DNA of 64,000 nt from the NCBI GenBank assembly GCA_963576565.1, contig OY755042.1, forward strand, positions 3,400,112 through 3,464,111, given 5' to 3'. Below the pieces are notes generated by a model, which saw only the letters and a program-made list of their open reading frames with translations, was not told the origin of the DNA and did not search any database. The position numbers and the translations under genes were made by a program. Position 1 is the first letter of the stretch. Each line of letters opens with the position of its first letter. The DNA is from Aspidapion aeneum (lineage: Eukaryota; Arthropoda; Insecta; Coleoptera; Brentidae). Of this stretch, positions 45,640-57,488 are shown piece by piece.

Positions 45640-48504
45640 ACACCCGCTGAAAAAGAGTCACAACTTGCCCTTATTGAGATAAACCTGCCGCCATCATCGA
45701 AATAACTTGTACTTTCTTCCACAAAAGCGTTATATTTATGTTTCGACAATTCACCGCGAAATGGCGATGTGACTCTTTTATTTTGTCCAGTTTAGCTGAG
45801 GATGCGTTCCTTTACAGTGTCACTTTTGACTTTATAACAGCGTGAACGTGGAGTTTCATCCTGAAAAGGGTCACATTTCGAGTTGTGAAGGTTTTCGTAT
45901 GAACTATTGGTTAACTCTGACCCATATAACAAGTAAAATACTGTTCTTTTTTGTGTTGTGACTGTTTTTTCGAATAGTTCAGTGTATTTAGAATTAAGGG
46001 CAATAAGAAAAAAATCTTTTGAATTTATTAGAGAATATTCACATTCCCAGTTGTTATTCAGCATTTTATAACTCGTTGTAAAACTAAATACAAAGTTTCT
46101 TCTTTATTTGTTTTCTTTTTTTATATTATTTACCATCCTGCGTGACATCCTGATTTACAACGTCATGATGCCTTGTTCTGAAAAAGAGTCACAATATCGG
46201 GATTTTGTCTTTTTTTAACTAAAAACGACAAAAATCATTTTTTTCTGAGAAACGTACTGCACCAATTACATTGAGTTAATAGGTTTCTGTTGATATAAAT
46301 TAACTCCTAATTTGTCATGTAAGTGAAAAATGAATCTCTCTAATGAACTAATTTCTTTAACAGCGATTTTCTTAAAACAATGTTTTTTGAGTTGTGACTA
46401 TTTTTTAGCGGGGGTGCGATATATAAGTACACCCAAATAACACATTTTCGGCCTTATCTGATTTTTTTTCGTCGAAATATAGGGTCCACCCTTATGCTTA
46501 ATTTTAAAAATTTTAATTTAATCGCCCTGGATTTAATATATAATTTTATTTTATGACTACATAACCAGGTTTGAGCAAAAAATATGTAGATATAAAAAAA
46601 ATTACCTGTTAATGTATTAGTCCTTCATCTAAGCGATTAGTAGGTTAGCCTGTTGTAAATGCAGCTCTGGTTGGATTACCTGAAAATATATATTTAAATT
46701 TAATTTTAGGTAAGTAAAGGTTATATCTATTTCTATTGATTTATAAAGATTTATACTCTTTGCAATAAGGCTAGTCCTTTTGTTTAATCACCCCGTAATT
46801 CTGGTAACAAAACGCACGTGTATTCTTAATTCAGTTTTAAACCATAGGTTCCTACGGTAACTAATAATGGACGCTGCAAAACTAATTATCAGTTACCTTA
46901 AGGTTAATATAATCGGTCACCACCCTTTATAATAAGGGTGATGGATCGGTGTTTAAACTGTCAATTGTTTTGAAATTTCTGACTTTGAAACATTATCGCT
47001 TATTTTATATTTAAATTCTGATTCTGATTTGGAATAGTTTTTTGAGAAAAGTTTCTGTCCCAAAATGATTTTATGTAGTGAAAAATTTATGAACAATTGG
47101 GGTGCCCTGCCGCCAAAGTTTCTACATTGGAAGATTTTCAGTGCAACTGACCATATAAAATAGTGATTATTTAATTTTTTCAAAAATGTTATTTTCTACA
47201 ATGTATTTTGAGTTGGATTTGAGCTAAGCTTTGCAATTTGTTTTGGTAAAAATTATTATTTAAAAATAGGATTAATAAAAGTTAAATTAATATTATTTGT
47301 AGTTTCCACAAATAAACTTTAGCTCGACTCATATTAATGTAGTACATACTCATTTCTTTGTTACAATAAGTATATAAGCATTAATATTTTTTGAAATTAA
47401 AACAGTATTATATTATACTTTTTAATAAAAAAGTTGTTCATATGAAAATCTCACAAAATTGTTATGGTGGACACATAGATCTTTTAAAAAATATAAAGTT
47501 CCTAACTGATTTAACCGCAGAGGCTTTGGGAATTTCAACAAAAACAGTATTGAGACAGAATCTTTGTGAGTGAATTAAAAAATATATTTTAGACACAATA
47601 TTTAAACTAGAAATAGCTATATTGAGGGTATTACTAATTACCAAGTTTAAAATGTTGCAGTAGAACTGCTCATAGGATTAAGTTCAAATCAAAAGATGAA
47701 AATTATTATACTAAGCTTTATTTGTATGGTTTTGTAAACTTATTTTCTTAAGATAAAATAAAACCAATCGAAAAACTAAAAATCTAACTAAAAAACTAAC
47801 TAGGCAAAAATAATTTATTCTCATCGTCCAAAAAACTCCATCTCGTGAACTGCCATCTTCAGTTATGACGAGAGGAACGACACCAATTTAGCTCATTTTC
47901 TCAGTCTTCTTGTTTTATAAATCTTTTTTAACAATAGTTTTACAAACTTTTTGAATTAGTTTTTTAAATGCGTTGTTTTGAAGGGCATCAAAGAGTCTTC
48001 ATACTTTTTGTCATTACTGTGTTTCTTGAAATTCTGCTCTATAATTATCACGGATGGGACTGAAGATCGAAAAAAGCGTGGAATTTTCGAATGAACAGTT
48101 TATCTTTGGCGCCAATTTTCTTGACTATTTTTCTGAGAATATGTGAAAACTTCTAAATATCTACTTTACAAAATATTTTGACTACTTGACAAAAATTTTT
48201 TGTTTTGAAAGTTTACTTTCATTGTCAATTGAAGCTTTGATAGACAGACAGGCTTGCAACTGCCAACTGCAATCTGGGGCCAACAATGATTTTCGAAGCT
48301 ATTTTCTGTCTTCTTTATAGCAGAAAAATAAAAAAGGATAGCAAAGGGACTTGGGGTATTGCAAGGACTATACGCTCCCATTGAGCACCTGCCACAAAGA
48401 CTTTAATCCGTCATTTTGTGCTTCGTATTTATACAGCCGACAATTTTTTCTTATAGTCGTGTTTGAATTTCTAGAAATTTAATTATATTAACACCCTAAT
48501 ACCA
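45640..48504. other. AT-rich spacer, no gene supported
   Basis: ORFs of 60-90 codons on both strands (for example 45792-46064 and 46953-47183) have no recognisable domains. A small inverted pair, AATCGGTCACCACCCTT and AAGGGTGATGGATCGGT, lies at 46911-46950. Confidence 0.4.
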
Positions 48505-48586
48505 CAATGAATCAGAATGTTTATTTATATGCGTTTATAGACTTTGAAAAAGCTTTTGATAGCATTGAGCACTGGGCATTTAAAGC
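48505..48586 (+). pseudogene. RTE-like LINE, 5' part of split RT gene
   Basis: Reads NQNVYLYAFIDFEKAFDSIE, then HWAFKA. This is the F.DFEKAFD motif of the RT palm with its first catalytic Asp. The frame continues after the inserted element at 51651 without loss of a codon. Confidence 0.85.
48577..48586. repeat. 10-bp target site duplication, left
   Basis: CATTTAAAGC, repeated exactly at 51641-51650. Confidence 0.85.
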
Positions 48587-48985
48587 GGATGACGTTCACA
48601 ATGTCGAAATACATATAATCGAAATTTAAAATCTTGAACTCATTATATCGAAAATCAAAATCTTGAACAATCAAAACGTCGAATAATTAAAACATAGAAA
48701 ATCAAAATGTCGAAAATCAAAATCTCGAAAAATCGAAATGTAGAAAATAATAATATCGAAAATTAAAATGTCGAATTGAAAAATGTCGAATATTTAAAAT
48801 ATCGAAAATTAAAATATTGAAATTACAAAATATCGAAAATACAAATATCGAAAAATTAAAATCTCGAATAATCAAAATGTCGAATAATAAAAATGTCGAA
48901 AATTAAAATGTCGAAAGAATTAAATATCGAAACCACAAAATATTGAAAAATTACAATCTCAAATAATCAAAATGTCGTTTGGTTG

Positions 48986-49255
48986 GGTAAGGTTAGGTTT
49001 GGATAGGTTCGGTTCGGTTCTGTTCGGTTTAGTTCGGTTCGAATTCACATCTTCTAGGATCCCGGGAAAAAAGTCAGGAAAGTTTTTTTTTTGAAAAAAA
49101 TTGTTGGTTTAGTTTGCTTTGGTTCGGTTTGATTCGGTTCGGTTCGGTTAGATTTCACTAGGTTTCGTTAGGTTAGGTTTCTGAAACTATCTATATTCGT
49201 GTGGTTATATCAGATTAGGTTACGTTTGATTAGGTCAGGGTCAGGTTAGGTGAAG
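48986..49255. repeat. Half copy of the 3496-4192 fold-back MITE
   Basis: GGTTAGG/GGTTCGG runs, then TAGGATCCCGGG, GTCAGGAAAGTTTTTTTT and TTCGTGTGGTTA, in the order of 3850-4065. Only one arm is present. Confidence 0.75.
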
Positions 49256-49286
49256 GTTCCGAAAGTTTCTGTTTTTGATTTTCGAT

Positions 49287-51302
49287 TTTTTTTTTTTTAT
49301 GGGTATGCGCACTCGCAAGGAGATCCCTATCACGCTCGACAAGCGGCAAGTGCGCGGAAATGTTGGTGTGTGTTGGTTTTGAAACGGTTTAGGTTGTAAC
49401 CTGCAGGGAAAACTGTCGCAGGGAGTTTATTCCACAGCGATGCTGTTCTCCAGAGATATGAATTCTGATATAAAGAGGTTCTTGGTGCCTCTATTTTGAC
49501 AGTAAATTGATGGTTACCGTCTGTTTGACGTGTTCGCCTAGTAGGTGCTACTCCCGGGGGGATCATACGTGCCAACTCTTTAGAGCATTTTCCGTGATAA
49601 TACCTGTAGAAGAGAGAGAGATCGCCCACAGTTCTTCGATGTTCGAGACTATCCAAGCTACGGGTAAGTGCGGGGTCATTGATCAGCTTGATAGCTCGCT
49701 TTTGCACGGTGTTCAAAAGCATTAAGGTATGTTTGGGTGCCGCACTCCATATATGTGAGCAGTACTCCATAGTTGGTCGAATCTGGGCTTTGTAGAGTGT
49801 CAGCAGTTGGCTTGGTGTATACAGATGTCTTGTACGAAATAGCACCCCAAGCTTTTGGGACGCCCTTTTAGCTATATCTGCCACGTGACTGTGCCAAGAC
49901 ATGTTGGTCTCTGCAGTGACTCCTAAGATGTTCAACTGGCTCTGCAATGTGACAGCACTTCCAGATAGCATGATGTTTGGCTCACCGGTACTGGTCTTTT
50001 TTGAAAACAGGGCTGCTTGGGTTTTCTGCGCGTTGAACTGTACAAGGTTTTTGTTGCCCCAGTCCTCTATTATCTCCAGGTCGTTATTTATCTGCGATAT
50101 TTGAGTTAGTCTAAGATGATGGAATTCACGTGCGGATAGACACTGAGTGGGTGGTATGACTGAGGAGACTACATTGCCATCATCTGCAAAGCAATAAAGT
50201 GGATTTACTGTTTTATCTATGAGGTCATTTATGTAAATCAGAAAAAGTGTTGGCGAAAGGATTGCTCCCTGTGGCACACCAGCATTTATTTGGTAAGAGT
50301 TGGAGTTCCGGCCATCCAGTGCAACATAAATGGATCTATCCTTAAGGTAACTTTCAAACCAAGTGCAAAGTCTCGGCGACAATCCCGTTGCTTTGAGCTT
50401 GTTGAGCAGATTTTCATGCCAGACTATATCGAATGCTTTAGATATATCTAAGGCAATTGTTCTTGTTTCACCTCGCAACTCAATCGCTTTTTGCCATAAG
50501 TGAGTGACGTATGTAAGTAAATCGCCAGTTGACCTATATTTTAGAAATCCGTATGCTTGTCGTTGATAATTTTGTATTTTTCCAAGTACTTGGTTAGGTG
50601 ATTGTTCACAACTCTTTCCATTACTTTTGATATCACCGGAAGTAGAGCAATTGGTCTATAGTTTAACGGATCTGTCTTTTTTCCTTTCTTTGGAATGGGT
50701 TGTACTGCGGCAGACTTCCATGATGATGGATATACTCCTTGCCTATAAGATAAATTGAATAATTTTGCGAAAGTTGGGGTGAGTTCGCTAGCACAATTTT
50801 TGAGTACTATCGCGGGAATGCCATCTGGACCCATTGCTTTGTTTGTATCCAACTTTTTAAGGGATTTTCGTATTTCTCTGTGACAAAAGGGTACCTCTGG
50901 CATACTGTGGGAAACCCTTTCAATGAACGGTGGAGTTTTTCCATTTGGCACTGTTAGGTTTGAGTTGGAGGAAAAGATTTTGGCCAGCATATTGGCTTTT
51001 TCCTCTGATGTTGTGGCTAAGTGAGTATTTTTATCTGTAAGTGGTGGTATGGATGACTTGGTGAAGTTTGATCCAACGGCTTTTGCAAGAGACCAAAAGG
51101 ACCTAGAACTACTTGGACAATTCAGCAACCTGTTTTTTATTCTTTGATTGTATGTTTCTTTGGCGGCGTCAATAGTAATTTTGCAACTATTTCTGGCTTC
51201 TATAAATTCTGTGTGGTTTTGAGCGGTTTGTTGTCGTTTCCAAAGGTTATATGCTCTGTGATTTTTCTGTACAGCCGTTTGACACTGGCTGTTGAACCAA
51301 GG
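49287..51302 (-). pseudogene. 5'-truncated jockey-like LINE, RT ORF with one frameshift
   Basis: Minus strand. From about 51300 the frame covers the linker between endonuclease and RT (PWFNSQCQTAV..., IDAAKETYNQRIKNRLLNC). RT domains 0-2 follow (KAMGPDGIPAIVLKNC, YRPIALLPVISKVMERVV) down to 50541. A one-base frame change near 50540 leads into the 382-codon frame 50478-49330. That frame has ALDISKAFD, GVPQGAILSPTLF, the catalytic FADD and the full C-terminus to the natural stop. The 3' UTR is short and the poly(A) reads as T's at 49287-49298. TTTCGAT flanks both ends (49280-49286 and 51303-51309). Endonuclease and ORF1 are absent. The plus-strand copy at 19467-19880 is the same family. Confidence 0.85.
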
Positions 51303-51640
51303 TTTCGATATTTTGTTGTTTCGATATATTGTATTTTCGATATTTTGTTATTCGATATTTTGTGTTTTCGATATTTTGTATTTTCGATATTTTGTAGTTT
51401 CGATATTTTGTTATTCGATATTTTGTGTTTTCGATATTTTAATTTTTCGATAATTTAACTATTCGACATTTTTTATTTCGACATTTTAATTTTCGATATT
51501 TTAACTTTCGATATTATTATTTTCTACATTTTGATTTTTCGAGATTTTGATTTTCGACATTTTGATTATCTATGTTTTAATTATTCGTCATTTTGAATAT
51601 TCGAGATTTTGATTTTCGATATAAAGAGTTAAACGTCACT

Positions 51641-51650
51641 CATTTAAAGC
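51641..51650. repeat. 10-bp target site duplication, right
   Basis: CATTTAAAGC, second copy of 48577-48586. Confidence 0.85.
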
Positions 51651-51697
51651 ATCTTTAATTAATAGCCGAATAGAGCACAGATACACAGACTTAATAG

Positions 51698-51731
<34 letters not shown>

Positions 51732-51792
51732 TATTGTGTCACCCTGTCTGACACCTCTTCTTATACGGATTTGGATTAATGTTGTGACTTCG

Positions 51793-51826
<34 letters not shown>

Positions 51827-53024
51827 CGAAGTCACAACATTAATCAAAATCCAAATCCGTATAAGAAGAGGTGTCAGACAGGGTGACACAATACCTACTA
51901 AACTATTTAACCACTGGGAAGAAATAGACATCAAAGTAATCGGACAATACTTGAACCACCTAAGATATATACGACATCGCCTTAATAATAGATAAAAAAT
52001 AAAAACTGATAAAAATGCTGGAAGAACTGGATACAGCAGCTAAAAATATATAATAGGCTAGGCTAATAAATATAGGAGTATGAACTACATTAAAACTAAA
52101 ATCATAACAAACACAGATTTTGCAGTCACTTGAAATGCTCCTAATACAGGGTTCTATCGATTTCATGAAATTTTGCTTCAATCTGCCCTTTAAAAGTTAT
52201 CCAAATTCATATAAAATCTTCCTGGTATAATTTCAACCCTACCGACAGAGAAAAGGCGCGGCTCTTTGCGGTCCGAGCACAAAGTATTTGTTTTGCGACC
52301 GACCGAGGCCAGGTGGATGGACGGTACCTGATTGGCAGATTTTTTGAGATGCGCTTTTAGTTGCTTTCAGGTGTTCGTTTCGGGACCCCTTTAGTCGGCA
52401 GTATGCAGAGTTAGAAAATAAATCAGTGTCGTTTCTGTAGGTGTAGGAATAGAAAGTTTTATTATCTATTTTTATTTCTTTATTTTACGCCATAATTAAA
52501 TGAATGTCACTTTCTTTAAATGATATGCCGATGGTCGGCTTTTATCTTTGTGCAACTGACTTTGCAAAAACTATACCTCAAAACGAAAGTGTATAACCAA
52601 CGTATCCTTCCTGTAGTGACCTATGGATCCCAGACCTGAACACTTACAAAATCAAACATGGATAAAGTAACAAAAGCCTAAATATCAATCGAAAGACAAA
52701 CGTTACATCTAGACTAACAGATAAAAAATAAAGTAATGAATGTTAAGAAATAAAACAAAAGTAAGGAATGTTAGAGGAGAGGTAGCAAAATTAAAATTCG
52801 CCGGTCATAATATTCGATAAAACGACGATCAAAGGAACAAATGGATTCTAAACTGGAGACCTTGGGGAAATAAAAGAAGTAGAGGAAGACCCCAAAGAAG
52901 ATGAGCGGACGATTTGAAGAAACATGCGGGAACTAGAGTGATGAACACGGCGACGGACAGAGAAGAGTGGAATATATTGGAAGAAGCCTATGTCCAAAGA
53001 TGCATGGAAGAAGGCTAATAGATA
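51651..53024 (+). pseudogene. RTE-like LINE, 3' part of split RT gene
   Basis: Continues the frame of 48505-48586 with SLINSRIEHRYTDLIAN. After the hairpin at 51730-51895 comes IRIRRGVRQGDTIPTKLFN. Decayed DD-box and linker sequence follows (MNYIKTKIITNT), then VYNQRILPVVTYGSQT. The C-terminal RGRPQRR, ADDLKKHAGTRVMNTATDRE and EEAYVQRCMEEG end the ORF, and TAGATAGATAGG forms the tail. Unrelated sequence sits inside at about 52240-52530. Many stops; inactive. Confidence 0.8.
51699..51895. repeat. Hairpin flanked by and centred on (TA)n
   Basis: A (AT)n run at 51699-51728, left arm 51730-51795, a second (AT)n run, then right arm 51829-51895. GGTATTGTGTCACCCTGTCT is mirrored by AGACAGGGTGACACAATACC. 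The right arm is part of the LINE frame; the left arm is an inverted extra copy. Confidence 0.85.
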
Positions 53025-53152
53025 GATAGGTTTTGTAATAGCACGCCGAATCTAGTTGCATTTTCAAATGGAGACACTAATTGAAGGCCTTGGTGCAAAA
53101 ACCGGCCACGTGCTAAAATTCAAATTTGTGCGTAATGAAAAAAAAAACTTGA

Positions 53153-53836
53153 ATTCCTAGGTCTCAATTAACCCAAAACTCGATAATCTACCGCAGTATT
53201 AAAATTTTTAATAAGCTTCCAAATAGACTGAAAAGCATTCACTCGGAAAAAATATTTAGGGTTAAGGTAAAAGATTTGCTATTGGAGAAGGCATATTATA
53301 GTCTTAATGAATTTTTCGAGGACCAGTTATAGGATAATTGACAAATATATTTAAACATTTAAATTTTTTTATTTTACTTGTGTATGTATCAGATTGTTCT
53401 GTTTGTTGTTTCTTGTGTTTTATATCTAACTTTAACATATTTTATTTTTAACATATTTTGACGTTTTAACATATTTTAACATGATTTGACATATTTTAAC
53501 ATGTTTTTACGTATTTTAACATATTTGAACATGTTTTAACATATTTTAATTTAATGGTCAAAGAATTTCGTTGTATTTCGATAATAGTAAGTGAATAGGT
53601 GTGGTAGGTGGAAAGAGAGCATATTTGCATAGGAGAAATATTTTTTTAAAAAATATATATCGCGAAATTTATAGACTGTTACACTATTTTAAATGACTAT
53701 TCTGTGCCTCAACTTAGACTTGTAAGCAAGTGTTTATCTTATATTTACAATTAAGGACCATTTTTTGCTTTGTCTGTAAAACTCTACTTTTTTGACAATA
53801 AAGCATAATTTGATTTGATTTGATTTGATTTGAAAA
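53153..53836 (+). pseudogene. LINE 3' end with (GATTT)n tail
   Basis: A short C-terminal reading (SIKIFNKLPNRLKSIHS, then LLLEKAYYSLNEFFEDQL and a stop) is typical of the end of CR1/jockey-like RT ORFs. The 3' UTR follows with ACAATAAAGCATAA and a tail of GATTT repeats at 53811-53832. A TTTTAACATA minisatellite (about 53430-53545) lies in the UTR. Confidence 0.65.
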
Positions 53837-54326
53837 CAAACTTGCAACTGTCCCAAATGTTGGTTCTAATATAGATATTATTAGTATTTGTCATAAAATG
53901 GCCCAGTATAAAATTGATATTTTGTAAAAATCACACCAAAAAATATTTTTAAAAAATTTGGACTTGTCTAAACCTAAAAGTGCTGCACTTGGCCGGTTAT
54001 TGCACCAAAGTCTTCAATTGTACCTAATACTGACGGTTAAAAACGCTGGATAAATTTCAAAATGCAAAATAATATGTATAGATATAACTAACTAACCACA
54101 CTATTAATGAAATTTTATTTTATAAAAGCTATAAATTGTTGCGATAAATCATTGCTGGCTTATTACACAAATTGCAATATTTTTTTGAAATAAATAAATG
54201 GATTTCGCACATTTAGCAAGATTATTACACCACACCACCATTTTATTATTGTAATTGTTTTGTACCCATCACCTTAATTTAACGCAAAGCAACTATTACA
54301 TATTTTGTTTTATACCGCGTGTAGTA
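53837..54326. other. Spacer, no gene
   Basis: AT-rich, no ORF of note. Confidence 0.4.
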
Positions 54327-54617
54327 CTATTCTTGAAATTCCCACAAATCTCCTTCGAATAAACGCATCTGATTGGTCTATGCATGTTATGCCACTACAA
54401 ACCGATAATAATGACATCATATTTGATCGAATTTGCTTGCTTTCATTTATCTTATTAACGACCAATAGACGTCAATAGGGAAACAATTAACTGCGTCGAC
54501 GATCAGAAGCACTATTCTTGAGATTCCCACAAATCTAGGGAAAAAAGAGGAATTTCCCTCATACGCACACCTGATTGACACAGATGGCATGATTTAAAAA
54601 AAAGTTGTTCTATTGTT

Positions 54618-55110
54618 CATTTCAAACTCCTGGGAAACAGGAACGGGTTGCAGACAGACCAGAGAATTCGTAGACCGTCCAAAAGCGACCAGAATTAGAT
54701 GGATGCTGGGACGGACACGAAAAGACCTCGGACTGCTGATAGGTACTCTAACCGGACATATCCGGTTGAGGAAGCACATGACACGTATAGGAGTCGAGAA
54801 TGACCCTACCTGCCCAGCCTGTGGACAGGAAGAAGAGACATCAAGACACCTCGTGGCAGAATGCGAGGCCTACGCAAGGATGAGACAACAGGCACTCGAA
54901 GCGCCAACTCTGAGCGAGGAAGAACTGCACATGCTCAAATGGGCAGACTTACTGGACTTTGTAAAGAGAACAGGAAGACCCAATGAGTTACCCGACCATC
55001 AAAGGGAAGTGCAGAGAGTGGGTTAAGGGACAGACTTGGGGCATGGCAAAAAGGGCCTACTCTGGCCTACTTGTCAGACCTGCGGGTTAACCCCCCCTCA
55101 CTACTACTAC
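54618..55110 (+). pseudogene. 5'-truncated LINE with 12-bp target duplication
   Basis: The 137-codon frame starting in the MITE (54613) covers a C-terminal LINE segment: CRQTREFVDR, then TGTLTGHIRLRKHMTRIGVE, a zinc knuckle CPAC..E.E..RHL..EC, and LKWADLLDFVKRTGR. This is the region after the RNase H of R1/LOA/I-like elements. The 3' end is GGGTTAACCCCCCC with a CTACTACTAC tail. TGTTCTATTGTT flanks both ends (54606-54617 and 55111-55122). The ORF's ATG is in the target site, not in the LINE. Confidence 0.8.
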
Positions 55111-55409
55111 TGTTCTATTGTTTGTTAGTGAGAGAAGTAAAAACAAATTCCATCAAAATTGATGTCATTTTTATCAAAGTGCATATAACGTGCATAGACC
55201 AATCCGATGCGTTTATCCGAGGGAGATTTCGCATGTTTCTCGAGCATTGTGGGAAATTCAAGAATAGTGCTACTATGAGCTTGCTTGTGAAATAACTACT
55301 GTAGCGCTATTCTCGGAAAACCGAGTAATCTCCTTCGAATAAACGCATCTGATTGGTATATGCATGTTATGCCACTCCCTTTCGATAATGAATGATGATG
55401 ATGATGGAA

Positions 55410-56062
55410 TTTATTTCCACAGTGGATAAAACAGACCGGTGTTCGGATCTTATATATATATATGTCGAATTTTCCACGTCACTGGTGGTCCAGCTGATTT
55501 TTGTAAACAAAAGTTAGATCTGTTATGAACAAGGGAACAACTAATATTTTTTGAATTTTTTGAAAACTAAGGCCATTTTTCTACTGTTTTCTAGTACACC
55601 CTTATAAAATGTAATTTTCTAGATGTATTGTCGTTATTTTTTTTTAGCCGTTTATTTTTTATTACACAAAACTCAAACTATAAGTCAAACTGAATGTGAT
55701 CGTTTAATATCAAAGGTGAACTGAGGACTATTGGGTAGTAAACAAAGAGGTATGTCAGCGGATAATTTTTGAAGCTGAAACGAACACATTCATTTCTTCG
55801 AATTTTAGTTTTTGTGTAAAGAGAAATGAAGCGGGCTAAAAAAAATAACGACTGGTATGTCTGAAAAATATTATTTTATAAGAATATATTAAAAAATAGT
55901 ACGAAAAGTGCCTTAGTTTTCAAAAAAATCTAAAAATATTAGTTGTTCATATCATATCTAACTTTCGTTTCTAAAAATCAGCTGGACCACCAGTGACGTG
56001 AAAATTCGACATATATTTATAAGATCCGAACACCGGTATATTCTATCCACCGTGATTTATTT
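55410..56062. mobile_element. Palindromic MITE, about 650 bp
   Basis: ACCGGTGTTCGGATCTTATA at 55435 is mirrored at 56018-56037. The arms of about 300 bp run through ACGTCACTGGTGGTCCAGCT to a centre near 55740. Weaker pairing extends outward to the TTTATTTCCAC and GTGATTTATTT blocks. Confidence 0.75.
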
Positions 56063-56200
56063 CTTTTCATTTCTCTCACTAACAACCAATAGAACAACGT
56101 TCATCCAAAAGCATGCCACCTATGACAAAGGGAGAGCAAATAACTGCGTCGACGATCAGTAGCACTATTCTTGATATTCCCACAAATCTAGGGAAAAAAG

Positions 56201-56770
56201 ATAAATTTGTTGTTAAAAAAAACAAAAGTAAGTTTTAAGAGAAGAAGTTAAATTATGTCCAAATTTTTCGGCGAATAAAATTAAAATAAACAATAAATCT
56301 AAAATAATTAAAAAGAAGATAAAACACCATATAAACCCAAATGCGAAATATCCTTAAAAAATATAATTATTTAAAATTGTAATTTAAAGATGTCTGTGCC
56401 ATGGTACCTCATGTCAATTATTGCGATGAAAGATTCAATCAAAGAACCTAGTTATTGTAACACTAATTTTATGTGTTCTCATGGTCTCTCATTACTAATT
56501 CGTTTTTTAAAACCAATTTGTATACCTCAGAACCAGTTTTTTGAATAATTTTGCTATTTAGATTACCATAACAGTCGATGAACTTTCAGTCCCAGTTTTT
56601 GTTGTTAGAACACTAAAGAAATAAAGTCATACTTACAAAATATTTAAAACAAAACTATATCCAATGAAAAGTAGTTATATTTACAAAAGTAAGTAATATT
56701 TTAGATGGTTTAAGAATCTACACTGTGCTTAAGGCCTTTGATGCAGACTCTAACATCATCGGTTGCTAAT
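56201..56770. other. Spacer, no gene
   Basis: AT-rich, nothing recognised. Confidence 0.4.
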
Positions 56771-56885
56771 GTTGCACCTATGCGTGCCCCCCTGATTCAA
56801 GAAACGCATCACGTGATGCTGCATTTAAAACAAGTCAGGTGATACGTTTTTTGAATCAGGGTGAGCACGCATAGATGGAAACTAG
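56771..56885. mobile_element. Hairpin MITE (copy 2 of the 37821 family)
   Basis: GATTCAAGAAACGCATCACG pairs with GTGATACGTTTTTTGAATC. Outer CTATGCGTGC pairs with GCACGCATAG. It is shorter and more diverged than copy 1; TA borders are not clear. Confidence 0.7.
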
Positions 56886-57488
56886 GCTTAAGACCTTTAA
56901 CACTTGGTACTGAAGACCAAATTTAATCAGTTTTGTGTTTCATAGAAAAAACAAAACTCAGATTAGGAATGAAATGTTTTTTAACTCCAGATTCATTCAC
57001 CTTTTAATTTATACTACACAACTAAGAGGTTAGGTTAGGTTTTGTTAGTCAGACTCAAGAACTATAGACATAAAGGACTGCTTAGTTCCATTTAACCTGT
57101 GTTAACAAATTTTGTGGGGTGAGGAGAGCGGTGTGACGTCACCACCTGTGCTAAATCCTTTGTTTACGTTCGATGTATATGATGTTATTCGTATTTTCAA
57201 GAGAGTTTTGTTGATATTTCGCTGAATAGTTTGTGTTTTTTTGGATTGTTTCAGTGCAGTGCTATTAACAAAAGACATAAAAATAAACATGTTCACGTTT
57301 GGTTTGTTAACAGTGAGTAAAAATTCGATTCAGGACAGAGAAGAACGTTTGTTTACAGGGTAAAAAAAATGGCCACGCTTTTCTCAGCAAATGGGCTTCT
57401 TAATAATATCTAATTAACATCTAATTGTTATTATTATTATTCTCTAATTATTGATAATTAATTTCCACGGTAATTTTTTTAGCTCACT
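56886..57488. other. Spacer with a repeat scrap
   Basis: AACTCCAGATTCATTCACCT at 56982 is a remnant of the 115-bp subrepeat of the 29.2-kb family. GGTTAGGTTAGG at about 57030 is isolated. No gene. Confidence 0.4.

Larger units (their letters stand above)
48587..51640. mobile_element. Foldback-like element with repetitive long TIRs
   Basis: The left TIR (48587 to about 48978) and right TIR (about 51303-51640) are inverted copies of each other. Both are built from degenerate 10-15-bp units such as AAAATGTCGAAAATCAAAAT. Irregular units occur in the same order on both sides (for example GAATAATTAAAACATAG and GTAGAAAATAATAATATCG). The outer ends share TGACGTT. A perfect 10-bp duplication CATTTAAAGC flanks it, and the interrupted LINE frame closes across the site. 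Such TIRs with 9-10-bp duplications are typical of Foldback/MULE-type elements. It holds a GGTTAGG-type MITE piece and a LINE, but no own transposase. Confidence 0.85.
54327..56200. mobile_element. Cluster of AGCACTATTCTTGA-type MITE copies
   Basis: Ends of the form TACTATTCTTGAAATTCCCA occur at 54328, 54510 (variant) and 56163 (variant), and inverted at about 55255-55275. A strongly diverged copy begins near 55303. The block CCTTCGAATAAACGCATCTG follows at 54352 and 55332 and is found inverted near 55200-55225. The first copy is split by the LINE at 54618-55110; the second contains the palindromic MITE at 55410-56062. Confidence 0.65.

Noticed and set aside
51144..51458. 104-codon ORF with repeated FDILLFDILCFRYF
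   Set aside because: A translation of the tandem TCGATATTTTG units of the right TIR; no protein family.
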